Assembly (NCBI RefSeq): GCF_902497875.1
Contig: NZ_CABVHY010000028.1
Coordinates: forward strand, 34,667-98,666
DNA length: 64,000 nucleotides
From: Pseudomonas fluorescens
Lineage (GTDB): Bacteria; Pseudomonadota; Gammaproteobacteria; Pseudomonadales; Pseudomonadaceae
Reading direction: 5' to 3'
A program made the position numbers and the translations under genes. The notes beneath the pieces are model-generated. The model did no database searches. It was given only the letters and a program-made list of their open reading frames with translations, and had not been told where the DNA came from. Each line of letters starts with the position of its first letter. The stretch's first letter is position 1. Positions 32,302 through 39,987 of this stretch are shown here, in pieces.

Positions 32302-33414
32302 ATGAAGGCATTAGGTTTAAAGATCGCAGGCAAGACTCTCCTCGCCTTGTCGCTGCTGGGGGTGATGGCTGGGGCCGCCCAGGCGGATGACAAGGTACTG
32401 CGCGTATACAACTGGTCCGATTACATCGCGCCGGACACCGTCAAAAAGTTCGAGGCCGAGTCTGGGATCAAGGTGGTCTACGACGTTTTCGACAGTAACG
32501 AGACCCTCGAAGCCAAGTTACTGGCAGGCAAGTCCGGTTACGACATCGTCGTACCGTCGAACAACTTCCTGGCCAAACAGATTAAAGCCGGGGTTTACCA
32601 GAAGCTGGACAAGTCCAAGCTGCCTAACTGGAAAAACCTCAACCAGGACTTGCTCAAAGCGGTATCGGTGAGCGATCCGGGCAACGAACACGCTTTCCCT
32701 TACATGTGGGGCTCGATCGGTATCGGCTTCAATGCCGAGAAAGTCAAAGCCGCACTGGGTGCCGATGCACCGACCAACTCCTGGGACTTGATCTTCAAGC
32801 CCGAGAACGCCGCGAAGTTGAAATCCTGCGGTATCAGCGTCCTCGATTCGCCGACCGAGATGATTCCGGTCGCGCTGCACTACCTCGGTTACCCGACCGA
32901 CAGCCAGGACAAGAAACAGCTGGCCGAAGCTGAAGCGCTGTTCATGAAAGTCCGTCCATCGATTGGCTATTTCCACTCATCCAAGTACATCTCGGACCTG
33001 GCCAACGGCAACATTTGTGTGGCCATCGGTTACTCGGGTGATATCTACCAGGCGAAGTCCCGCGCGGCTGAAGCCGGTGACAAGGTCAAAGTCAGCTACA
33101 ACATTCCGAAAGAAGGTGCCGGCAGCTTCTTCGACATGGTCGCTATCCCCAAGGATGCGGAAAACGTCGAGGGCGCCTACAAGTTCATGACCTTCCTGAT
33201 GAAGCCGGAAATCATGGCTGAAATCACCAACGCCGTGCGTTTCCCGAACGGTAACGCGGCTGCCACGGCATTGGTTGAAAAAGACATCACCAGCGACCCG
33301 GGTATCTATCCGCCAGCAGAAGTCATGGCCAAGCTGTATGCCATCGCTGATCTGCCGGCCGCTACCCAGCGGATCCTGACCCGCAGTTGGACCAAGATCA
33401 AATCGGGTAAATAA
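32302..33414 (+). CDS. spuD: polyamine ABC transporter binding protein (PotF/SpuD type)
   Basis: 370 aa with signal peptide ending AQA (about 1-28). The mature start DDKVLRVYNWSDYIAPDTVK has the WSDY polyamine-binding motif; GIGFNAEKVKAALG and SSKYISDLANGNICVAIGYS are further family segments. Putrescine preference is expected from SpuD. Followed by a strong hairpin that separates it from the second binding-protein gene. Confidence 0.92.
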   Translation: MKALGLKIAGKTLLALSLLGVMAGAAQADDKVLRVYNWSDYIAPDTVKKFEAESGIKVVYDVFDSNETLEAKLLAGKSGYDIVVPSNNFLAKQIKAGVYQKLDKSKLPNWKNLNQDLLKAVSVSDPGNEHAFPYMWGSIGIGFNAEKVKAALGADAPTNSWDLIFKPENAAKLKSCGISVLDSPTEMIPVALHYLGYPTDSQDKKQLAEAEALFMKVRPSIGYFHSSKYISDLANGNICVAIGYSGDIYQAKSRAAEAGDKVKVSYNIPKEGAGSFFDMVAIPKDAENVEGAYKFMTFLMKPEIMAEITNAVRFPNGNAAATALVEKDITSDPGIYPPAEVMAKLYAIADLPAATQRILTRSWTKIKSGK

Positions 33415-33431
33415 ATCGGTTTGAAGCAATG

Positions 33432-33466
33432 CCTGTAGCCGCCGACCCTCGTGCGGCGGCTACAGG
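33432..33466 (+). other. strong intercistronic hairpin spuD-spuE
   Basis: Perfect 13-bp stem CCTGTAGCCGCCG / CGGCGGCTACAGG with a 9-base loop, not followed by a T run (AATAATTA). More likely a processing or mRNA-stability element, or a leaky terminator, than a full stop. Confidence 0.65.
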
Positions 33467-33600
33467 AATAATTAAATGCCAGAAAGTTTTGCTGGAACGG
33501 TTTATCGAGGGTAAGTTGCGCGCCGGTTTTGTTGCCAGGCAGCCATGGCTGTCCTGTAACGCGGGCACAACTGCGGCCCCACTATTCAGAGGACCTCAAC

Positions 33601-34695
33601 TTGCCTATTTCTTTGTTTCGCAACGCTATGCTGATCGGTGCCGGCCTGACTCTGGCAGTCGGTGTTCACGCGGCACCCACCGTGCATATTTATAACTGGT
33701 CGGATTACATCGGTGAGACCACCCTGGTCGACTTCGAAAAAGCCACCGGCATCAAGCCGGTGTATGACGTGTTCGATTCCAACGAAACCCTGGAAGGCAA
33801 GTTGCTGGCCGGACGTACCGGTTATGACGTGGTCGTGCCGTCCAACCACTTCCTTGGCAAGCAGATCAAGGCCGGGGCGTTCCAGAAACTCGACAAGTCA
33901 AAGTTGCCGAACTATTCGAACCTCGACCCGGCGTTGCTCAAGCGCCTGGAGAAGAACGATCCGGGCAACCAGTACGCGGTGCCTTACCTGTGGGGCACCA
34001 ACGGCATCGGCTACAACGTCGAGAAGGTCAAGGCGGTACTGGGTGTCGACAAGATCGATTCCTGGGCCATGCTCTTCGAGCCCGAGAACATCAAGAAGCT
34101 TTCCAGCTGCGGCGTCTCGTTCCTCGACTCCGCCGATGAAATGCTGCCAGCAGTGCTGAACTACATGGGGCTGAACCCTAACAGCGAGAACCCGGAAGAC
34201 TACAAAAAGGCTGAAGCCAAGCTGATGGCGGTGCGGCCTTACGTGACCTACTTCCATTCATCCAAATACATCTCGGACCTGGCCAATGGCGACATTTGCG
34301 TCGCCGCCGGTTTCTCGGGGGATATCTTCCAGGCCAAGGCGCGTGCAGCCGAGGCTGGCAAGGGCGTAGACATTGCCTACGTGATTCCCAAGGAAGGCGG
34401 CAATCTGTGGTTCGACCTGCTGGCGATTCCCAAGGACGCCAGCAACGTCAAGGAAGCCCACGCCTTTATCAACTATTTGCTGAAACCCGAGGTGATCGCT
34501 CAGGTCAGTGATTATGTCGGCTACGCCAATCCCAACCCCGGGTCGGACAAGCTGATGGAACAGTCGATACGCAATGACGAAACGGTTTATCCACCGCAAT
34601 CTGTCCTCGATAAGACCTACGTGTCTACCGAGTTACCGCCGAAGGTGATGCGTGTAATGACCCGCAGCTGGACCAAGGTCAAGTCGGGTAAATAG
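33601..34695 (+). CDS. spuE: polyamine ABC transporter binding protein (SpuE type)
   Basis: 364 aa from TTG 33601, chosen because AGAGGA (33588-33593) lies seven bases before it and the product starts LPISLFRNAMLIGAGLTLAV, a signal peptide ending VHAA. A longer in-frame start at 33529 would place 24 non-signal residues in front. WSDYIGETTLVDFEKATGIK matches PotF/SpuE. In P. aeruginosa SpuE prefers spermidine. Confidence 0.9.
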   Translation: MPISLFRNAMLIGAGLTLAVGVHAAPTVHIYNWSDYIGETTLVDFEKATGIKPVYDVFDSNETLEGKLLAGRTGYDVVVPSNHFLGKQIKAGAFQKLDKSKLPNYSNLDPALLKRLEKNDPGNQYAVPYLWGTNGIGYNVEKVKAVLGVDKIDSWAMLFEPENIKKLSSCGVSFLDSADEMLPAVLNYMGLNPNSENPEDYKKAEAKLMAVRPYVTYFHSSKYISDLANGDICVAAGFSGDIFQAKARAAEAGKGVDIAYVIPKEGGNLWFDLLAIPKDASNVKEAHAFINYLLKPEVIAQVSDYVGYANPNPGSDKLMEQSIRNDETVYPPQSVLDKTYVSTELPPKVMRVMTRSWTKVKSGK

Positions 34696-34766
34696 CTTCA
34701 AAGGCTCAAACTATCCAAGGTTCGCCTGCAGTGGGCGAACTGAAAATTCTGTTGGGAGTTTCGTAA

Positions 34767-35909
34767 ATGGCAGTTGCCTCCGGCGCCTATAAGAAAGCCC
34801 TCGAGGGCGACCAGACACCTAAACAGGTGCTGGTTAAAATCGACCGGGTCACGAAGAAGTTCGACGAGACGATTGCCGTGGACGATGTGTCCCTGGAAAT
34901 CAAGAAAGGGGAGATTTTCGCTTTGCTCGGCGGCTCGGGATCGGGCAAATCCACCTTGCTGCGGATGCTCGCAGGCTTTGAACGGCCTACGGAGGGGCGC
35001 ATTTTCCTCGATGGCGTAGACATCACCGACATGCCGCCCTACGAGCGGCCGATCAACATGATGTTCCAGTCCTACGCCTTGTTCCCGCACATGACCGTGG
35101 CGCAGAACATTGCCTTCGGTCTCAAGCAGGACAAGATTCCCTCGTCTGAAGTCGATGCTCGTGTAGCCGAGATGCTCAAGCTGGTACAGATGAGCCAGTA
35201 CGCCAAGCGCAAGCCGCACCAATTGTCCGGCGGTCAGCGTCAGCGGGTGGCGCTGGCACGCTCCCTGGCCAAGCGGCCGAAGCTGTTGCTGCTCGACGAG
35301 CCGATGGGTGCTCTGGACAAGAAGCTGCGCTCGCAAATGCAGCTTGAGCTGGTCGAGATCATCGAGCGGGTCGGCGTAACCTGCGTGATGGTGACCCACG
35401 ACCAGGAAGAGGCCATGACCATGGCCGAGCGCATCGCGATCATGCACCTGGGCTGGATCGCCCAGATCGGCAGCCCGATCGACATCTACGAAACCCCGAC
35501 CAGTCGTCTGGTCTGCGAATTCATCGGTAACGTCAACATCTTCGAAGGTGAAGTGGTGGACGACGCCGAGGGCCATGCGGTCATTACCTGCAAAGACCTG
35601 GATCGCAACATCTACGTGGGGCACGGCGTCAGCACCTCGGTGCAGGACAAGTCCATCACCTACGCGATTCGTCCGGAAAAACTGCTAGTCACCTCCGAAA
35701 TGCCGACCTGCGAAAACAACTGGTCGAGCGGCAAGGTGCATGACATCGCCTACCTGGGTGGGCACTCGGTGTTCTACGTCGAATTGCCGAGCGGCAAACT
35801 GGTGCAGTCCTTCGTGGCCAATGCCGAGCGCCGCGGCACACGGCCGACCTGGGGCGATCAGGTCTACGTGTATTGGGAAGATGACAGCGGCGTGGTATTA
35901 CGCTCATGA
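34767..35909 (+). CDS. spuF: polyamine ABC transporter ATPase (PotG type)
   Basis: 380 aa. Walker A GGSGSGKS (55-62), signature LSGGQRQR, Walker B LLLLDEPMGALD, switch His in VTHDQEEA. The C-terminal TOBE-type regulatory domain is present (YLGGHSVFYVELPSGKLVQS). Its last four bases overlap spuG (ATGA), so the membrane genes are translationally coupled. Confidence 0.94.
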   Translation: MAVASGAYKKALEGDQTPKQVLVKIDRVTKKFDETIAVDDVSLEIKKGEIFALLGGSGSGKSTLLRMLAGFERPTEGRIFLDGVDITDMPPYERPINMMFQSYALFPHMTVAQNIAFGLKQDKIPSSEVDARVAEMLKLVQMSQYAKRKPHQLSGGQRQRVALARSLAKRPKLLLLDEPMGALDKKLRSQMQLELVEIIERVGVTCVMVTHDQEEAMTMAERIAIMHLGWIAQIGSPIDIYETPTSRLVCEFIGNVNIFEGEVVDDAEGHAVITCKDLDRNIYVGHGVSTSVQDKSITYAIRPEKLLVTSEMPTCENNWSSGKVHDIAYLGGHSVFYVELPSGKLVQSFVANAERRGTRPTWGDQVYVYWEDDSGVVLRS

Positions 35910-36826
35910 AAATCCGAAAACTCAAACGTGCATTGCAACGAATAACACCCGGTGGCCGTCAGCTGGTCATCGGGGTGCCGTTCCTCTGGCTGTTCCTGTT
36001 CTTCATGCTGCCGTTCTTCATCGTATTGAAGATCAGCTTCGCTGAAGCCGACGTAGCCATTCCGCCGTACACCGAGATCTACAGCTTCGTCGAGCAGAAG
36101 CTGCAGGTGCTGCTCAACCTTGGCAACTACGTGATGCTGAGCGAGGACGAGTTGTACATCGCCGCTTACCTCGGCTCGCTGAAGATGGCACTGGTCAGCA
36201 CTGTCCTTTGCCTGCTGATCGGTTATCCAATGGCCTATGCCATTGCCACCGCGCGTAAGGAGATGCAGACCGTACTGATACTGCTGATCATGATGCCGAC
36301 CTGGACCGCGATCCTGATTCGCGTGTATGCGTGGATGGGCATCCTCAGCAACAACGGCCTGCTCAACGGCTTCCTGATGACCATGGGCTGGATCGACGAA
36401 CCGCTGCAGATCCTCAACACCAACCTGGCGGTCTATATCGGCGTGGTGTATTCCTACCTGCCGTTCATGATCCTGCCGCTCTACGCCAACCTGGTGAAGC
36501 ACGACAACAGTCTGCTGGAAGCCGCTTCCGACCTGGGTTCGAGCACCTTCAACAGTTTCTGGAAAATCACCATCCCGCTGTCCAAGAACGGCATCATCGC
36601 CGGCTGCATGCTGGTGTTCATTCCGGTAGTGGGTGAGTTCGTGATCCCGGAACTGCTCGGCGGTCCGGAAACCCTGATGATCGGTAAAGTGCTCTGGCAG
36701 GAATTCTTCAACAACCGTGACTGGCCGGTGGCGTCCGCCTTGGCCGTGGTGATGCTGGCGATCCTGATTGTGCCGATCATCCTGTTCAACCGCAGTCAGG
36801 CTAAAGAAATGGAGGGCAAAGAATGA
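35906..36826 (+). CDS. spuG: polyamine ABC transporter permease (PotH type)
   Basis: 306 aa with about six transmembrane helices. EAA loop LLEAASDLGSSTFNSFWKIT (about 199-218); ISFAEADVAIPPYTEI is the usual PotH periplasmic loop. Overlaps spuF before and spuH after by four bases each. Confidence 0.92.
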   Translation: MKIRKLKRALQRITPGGRQLVIGVPFLWLFLFFMLPFFIVLKISFAEADVAIPPYTEIYSFVEQKLQVLLNLGNYVMLSEDELYIAAYLGSLKMALVSTVLCLLIGYPMAYAIATARKEMQTVLILLIMMPTWTAILIRVYAWMGILSNNGLLNGFLMTMGWIDEPLQILNTNLAVYIGVVYSYLPFMILPLYANLVKHDNSLLEAASDLGSSTFNSFWKITIPLSKNGIIAGCMLVFIPVVGEFVIPELLGGPETLMIGKVLWQEFFNNRDWPVASALAVVMLAILIVPIILFNRSQAKEMEGKE

Positions 36827-37713
36827 AGCGCTTCAGTTTTTCAAGCCTGATGCTGGTACTCGGCCTGCTGTTCATCTATCTGCCGATGCTGATCCTGGTG
36901 ATCTACTCATTCAACGCTTCGAAGCTGGTGACGGTGTGGGGCGGTTGGTCGATCAAGTGGTACGTCGGTCTGCTGGACAACACGCAACTGATGGGCTCGG
37001 TGGTGCGCTCCCTGGAGATCGCCTGCTACACGGCGATCGCCGCGGTGATACTGGGTACACTGGCGGCGTTCGTGCTGACCCGCATCACCCACTTCAAGGG
37101 CCGCACGCTGTTCGGTGGCCTGGTCACCGCGCCGCTGGTGATGCCCGAAGTGATCACCGGTCTGTCGCTGTTACTGCTGTTCGTGGCCATGGCGCAGATG
37201 ATCGGCTGGCCGCAGGAGCGCGGCATCATCACCATCTGGATCGCCCACACCACGTTCTGTGCGGCCTATGTGGCGGTGGTGGTCTCGGCGCGCTTGCGTG
37301 AACTGGACCTGTCCATCGAAGAAGCGGCCATGGACCTCGGTGCGCGGCCGTGGAAGGTGTTCTTCCTGATCACCATCCCGATGATCGCGCCTTCGCTGGG
37401 GGCGGGTGGGATGATGTCCTTCGCCCTGTCGCTGGATGACCTGGTGCTGGCGAGCTTTGTCTCGGGGCCGGGTTCGACGACCTTGCCGATGGAAGTGTTC
37501 TCCGCCGTGCGCCTGGGGGTGAAACCGGAGATCAACGCCGTGGCCAGCCTGATTCTGCTGGCGGTGTCGCTGATGACCTTCCTGGTCTGGTACTTCAGCC
37601 GGCGAGCCGAAGAACATCGCAAACGCGCGATCCAGCTGGCTATCGACGAAAGCGCTGCCGATTCCTGGAAACAACCGGACATACGCCGCGCCCCGGCGCC
37701 GGCTTCGGTTTAA
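36823..37713 (+). CDS. spuH: polyamine ABC transporter permease (PotI type)
   Basis: 296 aa with about six transmembrane helices. EAA loop IEEAAMDLGARPWKVFFLIT (about 166-185) and the YSFNASKLVTVWGGWSIKWY loop typical of PotI. The last gene of the cluster, ending 18 bases before a strong terminator. Confidence 0.92.
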   Translation: MKRFSFSSLMLVLGLLFIYLPMLILVIYSFNASKLVTVWGGWSIKWYVGLLDNTQLMGSVVRSLEIACYTAIAAVILGTLAAFVLTRITHFKGRTLFGGLVTAPLVMPEVITGLSLLLLFVAMAQMIGWPQERGIITIWIAHTTFCAAYVAVVVSARLRELDLSIEEAAMDLGARPWKVFFLITIPMIAPSLGAGGMMSFALSLDDLVLASFVSGPGSTTLPMEVFSAVRLGVKPEINAVASLILLAVSLMTFLVWYFSRRAEEHRKRAIQLAIDESAADSWKQPDIRRAPAPASV

Positions 37714-37730
37714 CGACTGCGGTACCAAAA

Positions 37731-37766
37731 AACCTCGCTCTCTGGACGGAGAGCGAGGTTTTTTTA
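37731..37766 (+). terminator. Rho-independent terminator of the spu operon
   Basis: Perfect 10-bp stem CCTCGCTCTC (37733-37742) / GAGAGCGAGG (37749-37758), TGGACG loop, T7 tract. Confidence 0.93.
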
Positions 37767-37782
37767 TGCGCTCGCGAACGTT

Positions 37783-37915
37783 TGTGGCGAGGGGGCTTGC
37801 CCTCGCTGGAGTGCGCAGCACTCCCAAACCCTGCGAATGCGGTATGTCTGAAATGATGCGGTTACAGGTTTTGGGGCTGCTGCGCAGCCCAACGGGGGCA
37901 AGCCCCCTCGCCACA
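37783..37915. repeat. REPIN, family C
   Basis: Arms TGTGGCGAGGGGGCTTGCCC and GGGGCAAGCCCCCTCGCCAC facing each other; internal GGGCTGCTGCGCAGCCC hairpin. Confidence 0.9.
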
Positions 37916-37945
37916 GGGGCGTGGTCAACTCCAGTATTGTTTAGC

Positions 37946-38587
37946 TCAACCCACCCAAGGGGACGTGCGGATAACGTCGACAAAGTTCATCGGCTTGAAC
38001 CCCGGCTCCTGATCCATCAACACATCGGTCTTCACATTGCCGAAGGTGGTCTGCGGGCGATGGCGCAAGCCATTGGCAAAGGCGCAGATGATGCACTCCT
38101 TGAACCCTTCTCCTCGTGGGTGCGCATGCACCACCGCTTCACGCTGGGCGCTGGAAAACGCCGCGTAATCCATCCCCAGCACATCCATCTCCACGCCCGC
38201 AGTCACCAGCGCCACGGTCGGACGCAGGTGTTTGGGCACCCCCGGCGTCGTGTGCAGGGCGATGGACAGCCAGACCTGCTCGATATCGTCATCACTCAGC
38301 CCGTAAGGTTTCAGAAACGCCTTGGCCGCATTCGCGCCGTCGACTTCGAAACGTTCATCATCGCTGCGATGACCCTCCACCAGCCCCAGGTCATGGAACA
38401 TCGCGCCGACGTACAGCAGCTCCGGATCGAAAGCCAGTTGCTGGCGTTCACCGCTCAAGGCGCCAAACAGAAACACCCGGCGCGAGTGGTGATACAGCAG
38501 GTCGGATTCAATGTCGCGTATGTACTCAGTGGTCGCCCTGGCCAGGGTGCTGTCGGGGATCGTGATGCCGGCGATGGTACTGCTCAT
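37946..38587 (-). CDS. HD-domain protein (cyanamide hydratase/Ddi2-like)
   Basis: 213 aa, HD-fold metal-dependent enzyme. Metal ligands are visible in HHSRRVFLFG and in the HD pair of YVGAMFHDLGLV (about residues 55-66), with SIALHTTPG further on. This is the layout of the cyanamide-hydratase-like HD group that also occurs with DJ-1/AraC regulators. The substrate is unknown. Start ATG 38587 follows GAGG. Divergent from the GlxA-type regulator at 38896, which probably controls it. Confidence 0.75.
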   Translation of the reverse strand: MSSTIAGITIPDSTLARATTEYIRDIESDLLYHHSRRVFLFGALSGERQQLAFDPELLYVGAMFHDLGLVEGHRSDDERFEVDGANAAKAFLKPYGLSDDDIEQVWLSIALHTTPGVPKHLRPTVALVTAGVEMDVLGMDYAAFSSAQREAVVHAHPRGEGFKECIICAFANGLRHRPQTTFGNVKTDVLMDQEPGFKPMNFVDVIRTSPWVG

Positions 38588-38751
38588 GATGGTTGCCTCG
38601 TGGGGAACGCCGTGGTGGCGCTGATGAATCCAGTCTGTCCGCGCGCCCCCGGGTGAACAATCGACACGAGGCTGCGATCCCGGCCAATCAGCGTGCATAT
38701 CGCGCCAACTCGCTTGTTGGGCGGGGTTTCGCTAGGGTTGGCGTGCAGCCT

Positions 38752-38825
38752 AAAAAGATCGCAGCCTGCGGCAGCTCCTACGCCGACCGCATTCCCCTGT
38801 AGGAGCTGCCGAAGGCTGCGATCTT
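38752..38825. repeat. REPIN, family A
   Basis: Arms AAAAGATCGCAGCCTGCGGC and GTAGGAGCTGCCGAAGGCTG lie between the divergent HD gene and the regulator, so it occupies the shared promoter region (38588-38895, 308 bases; nothing else recognised there). Confidence 0.85.
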
Positions 38826-38895
38826 GGCGATATCTCTCGCACTGAAGGTCTTGACCTTGCTATCCCTCTCAAAACCACTGAAGGCAATCCATCCC

Positions 38896-39861
38896 ATGAG
38901 CAGAACCGTTGCCATTGTGGTTTTTTCCGGGGTTCAGTCTCTGGATGTCACGGGGCCCATGGATGTGTTTTCCGAAGCCAATCGCTTTCTTGCGGTGGAT
39001 GATCACTACCGGCTGGAGGTGATCGGCGTGGAGCGCGGCGTAATACCCTGCTCGAACGGACTGGCGCTGCAGGCTCATCGGCACTTCAGCGAAGCACAGG
39101 AGGCCTATGACTTGTTGTTGGTCGCCGGAGGGCCGCAGCTGCCGTATCAGGATTTCGGCGCCCGCTTTGATACCTGGTTGTGCGAAGCCAGTGCTCGTTC
39201 AAAGCGCTTTGGTTCGATCTGCAACGGTGCATTCATGCTGGCCCGCGCAGGACTGCTCGAAGGGCGGACGGTCACGACTCATTGGGGCGACGCGGCTGCG
39301 CTGGCGGCGCTGTGCCCGTCGACTCAGGTCGAGGCCGATCGGCTTTATGTGCAGGATGGCGAACTCTACACCTCGGCAGGGGTGACGGCGGGGATCGACC
39401 TGTCCTTGTACCTGCTGGCCAGGGATCACGGGCCGGAAGTCGCACTGAGCGTGGCCAAAAGACTGGTGGTGTTCACCCAGCGCTCGGGCGGGCAATCGCA
39501 GTTCAGTCCGTTCCTCACGCCCTATGCCGAAGCGACCTCCCCAGTGGCGATGGTCCAGCACTACGTGTTGGCCAATCTGACGGGCGACCTGACCATTGCT
39601 GACCTGGCCCAGGCCGCCAACATGAGCGCGCGCAATTTCTCCCGTGTGTTTGCCCGGGAAGCCAAAATCACCCCGGCCGAATTCGTCGAGCAGGCGAGGG
39701 TGGATGCTGCCAGGGTGATGCTGGAAAGCGGCAGTGCACCGCTCAAGACCGTGGCCTATCAATGCGGGTTCCGCGATGCCCAGCACATGCGCAGCGTGTT
39801 CAATCGCAGGCTTGGGGTGACGCCGCAGCAGTTCCGGATGAATTTTTCGGCGATGGTTTGA
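38896..39861 (+). CDS. GlxA-family regulator (DJ-1/PfpI plus AraC HTH)
   Basis: 321 aa. The N-terminal DJ-1/PfpI domain has the nucleophile-elbow Cys in RFGSICNGAFMLARAG (about residue 114). The C-terminal AraC/XylS double helix-turn-helix (about 230-321) includes DLAQAANMSARNFSRVFARE and LKTVAYQCGFRDAQHMRSVF. ATG 38896 is chosen because MSRTVAIVVFSGVQSLDVTG is the family start. Such regulators often sense small nitrogen compounds; the ligand is unknown here. Confidence 0.9.
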   Translation: MSRTVAIVVFSGVQSLDVTGPMDVFSEANRFLAVDDHYRLEVIGVERGVIPCSNGLALQAHRHFSEAQEAYDLLLVAGGPQLPYQDFGARFDTWLCEASARSKRFGSICNGAFMLARAGLLEGRTVTTHWGDAAALAALCPSTQVEADRLYVQDGELYTSAGVTAGIDLSLYLLARDHGPEVALSVAKRLVVFTQRSGGQSQFSPFLTPYAEATSPVAMVQHYVLANLTGDLTIADLAQAANMSARNFSRVFAREAKITPAEFVEQARVDAARVMLESGSAPLKTVAYQCGFRDAQHMRSVFNRRLGVTPQQFRMNFSAMV

Positions 39862-39877
39862 TGCCTGACAGACCGCC

Positions 39878-39980
39878 AAAGATCGCAGCCTACGGCAGCT
39901 CCTACAGGATTTGTGTACACCCGATAATTTTCGGCTGTACTCGGGCAGCGTAGGAGCTGGCGGAGCCTACGATCTTTTGA
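39878..39980. repeat. REPIN, family A, diverged arms
   Basis: Arms AAGATCGCAGCCTACGGCAG and GTAGGAGCTGGCGGAGCCTA; lies between convergent genes and ends just before the hacB stop. Confidence 0.8.
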
Positions 39981-39987
39981 TGTTTCC

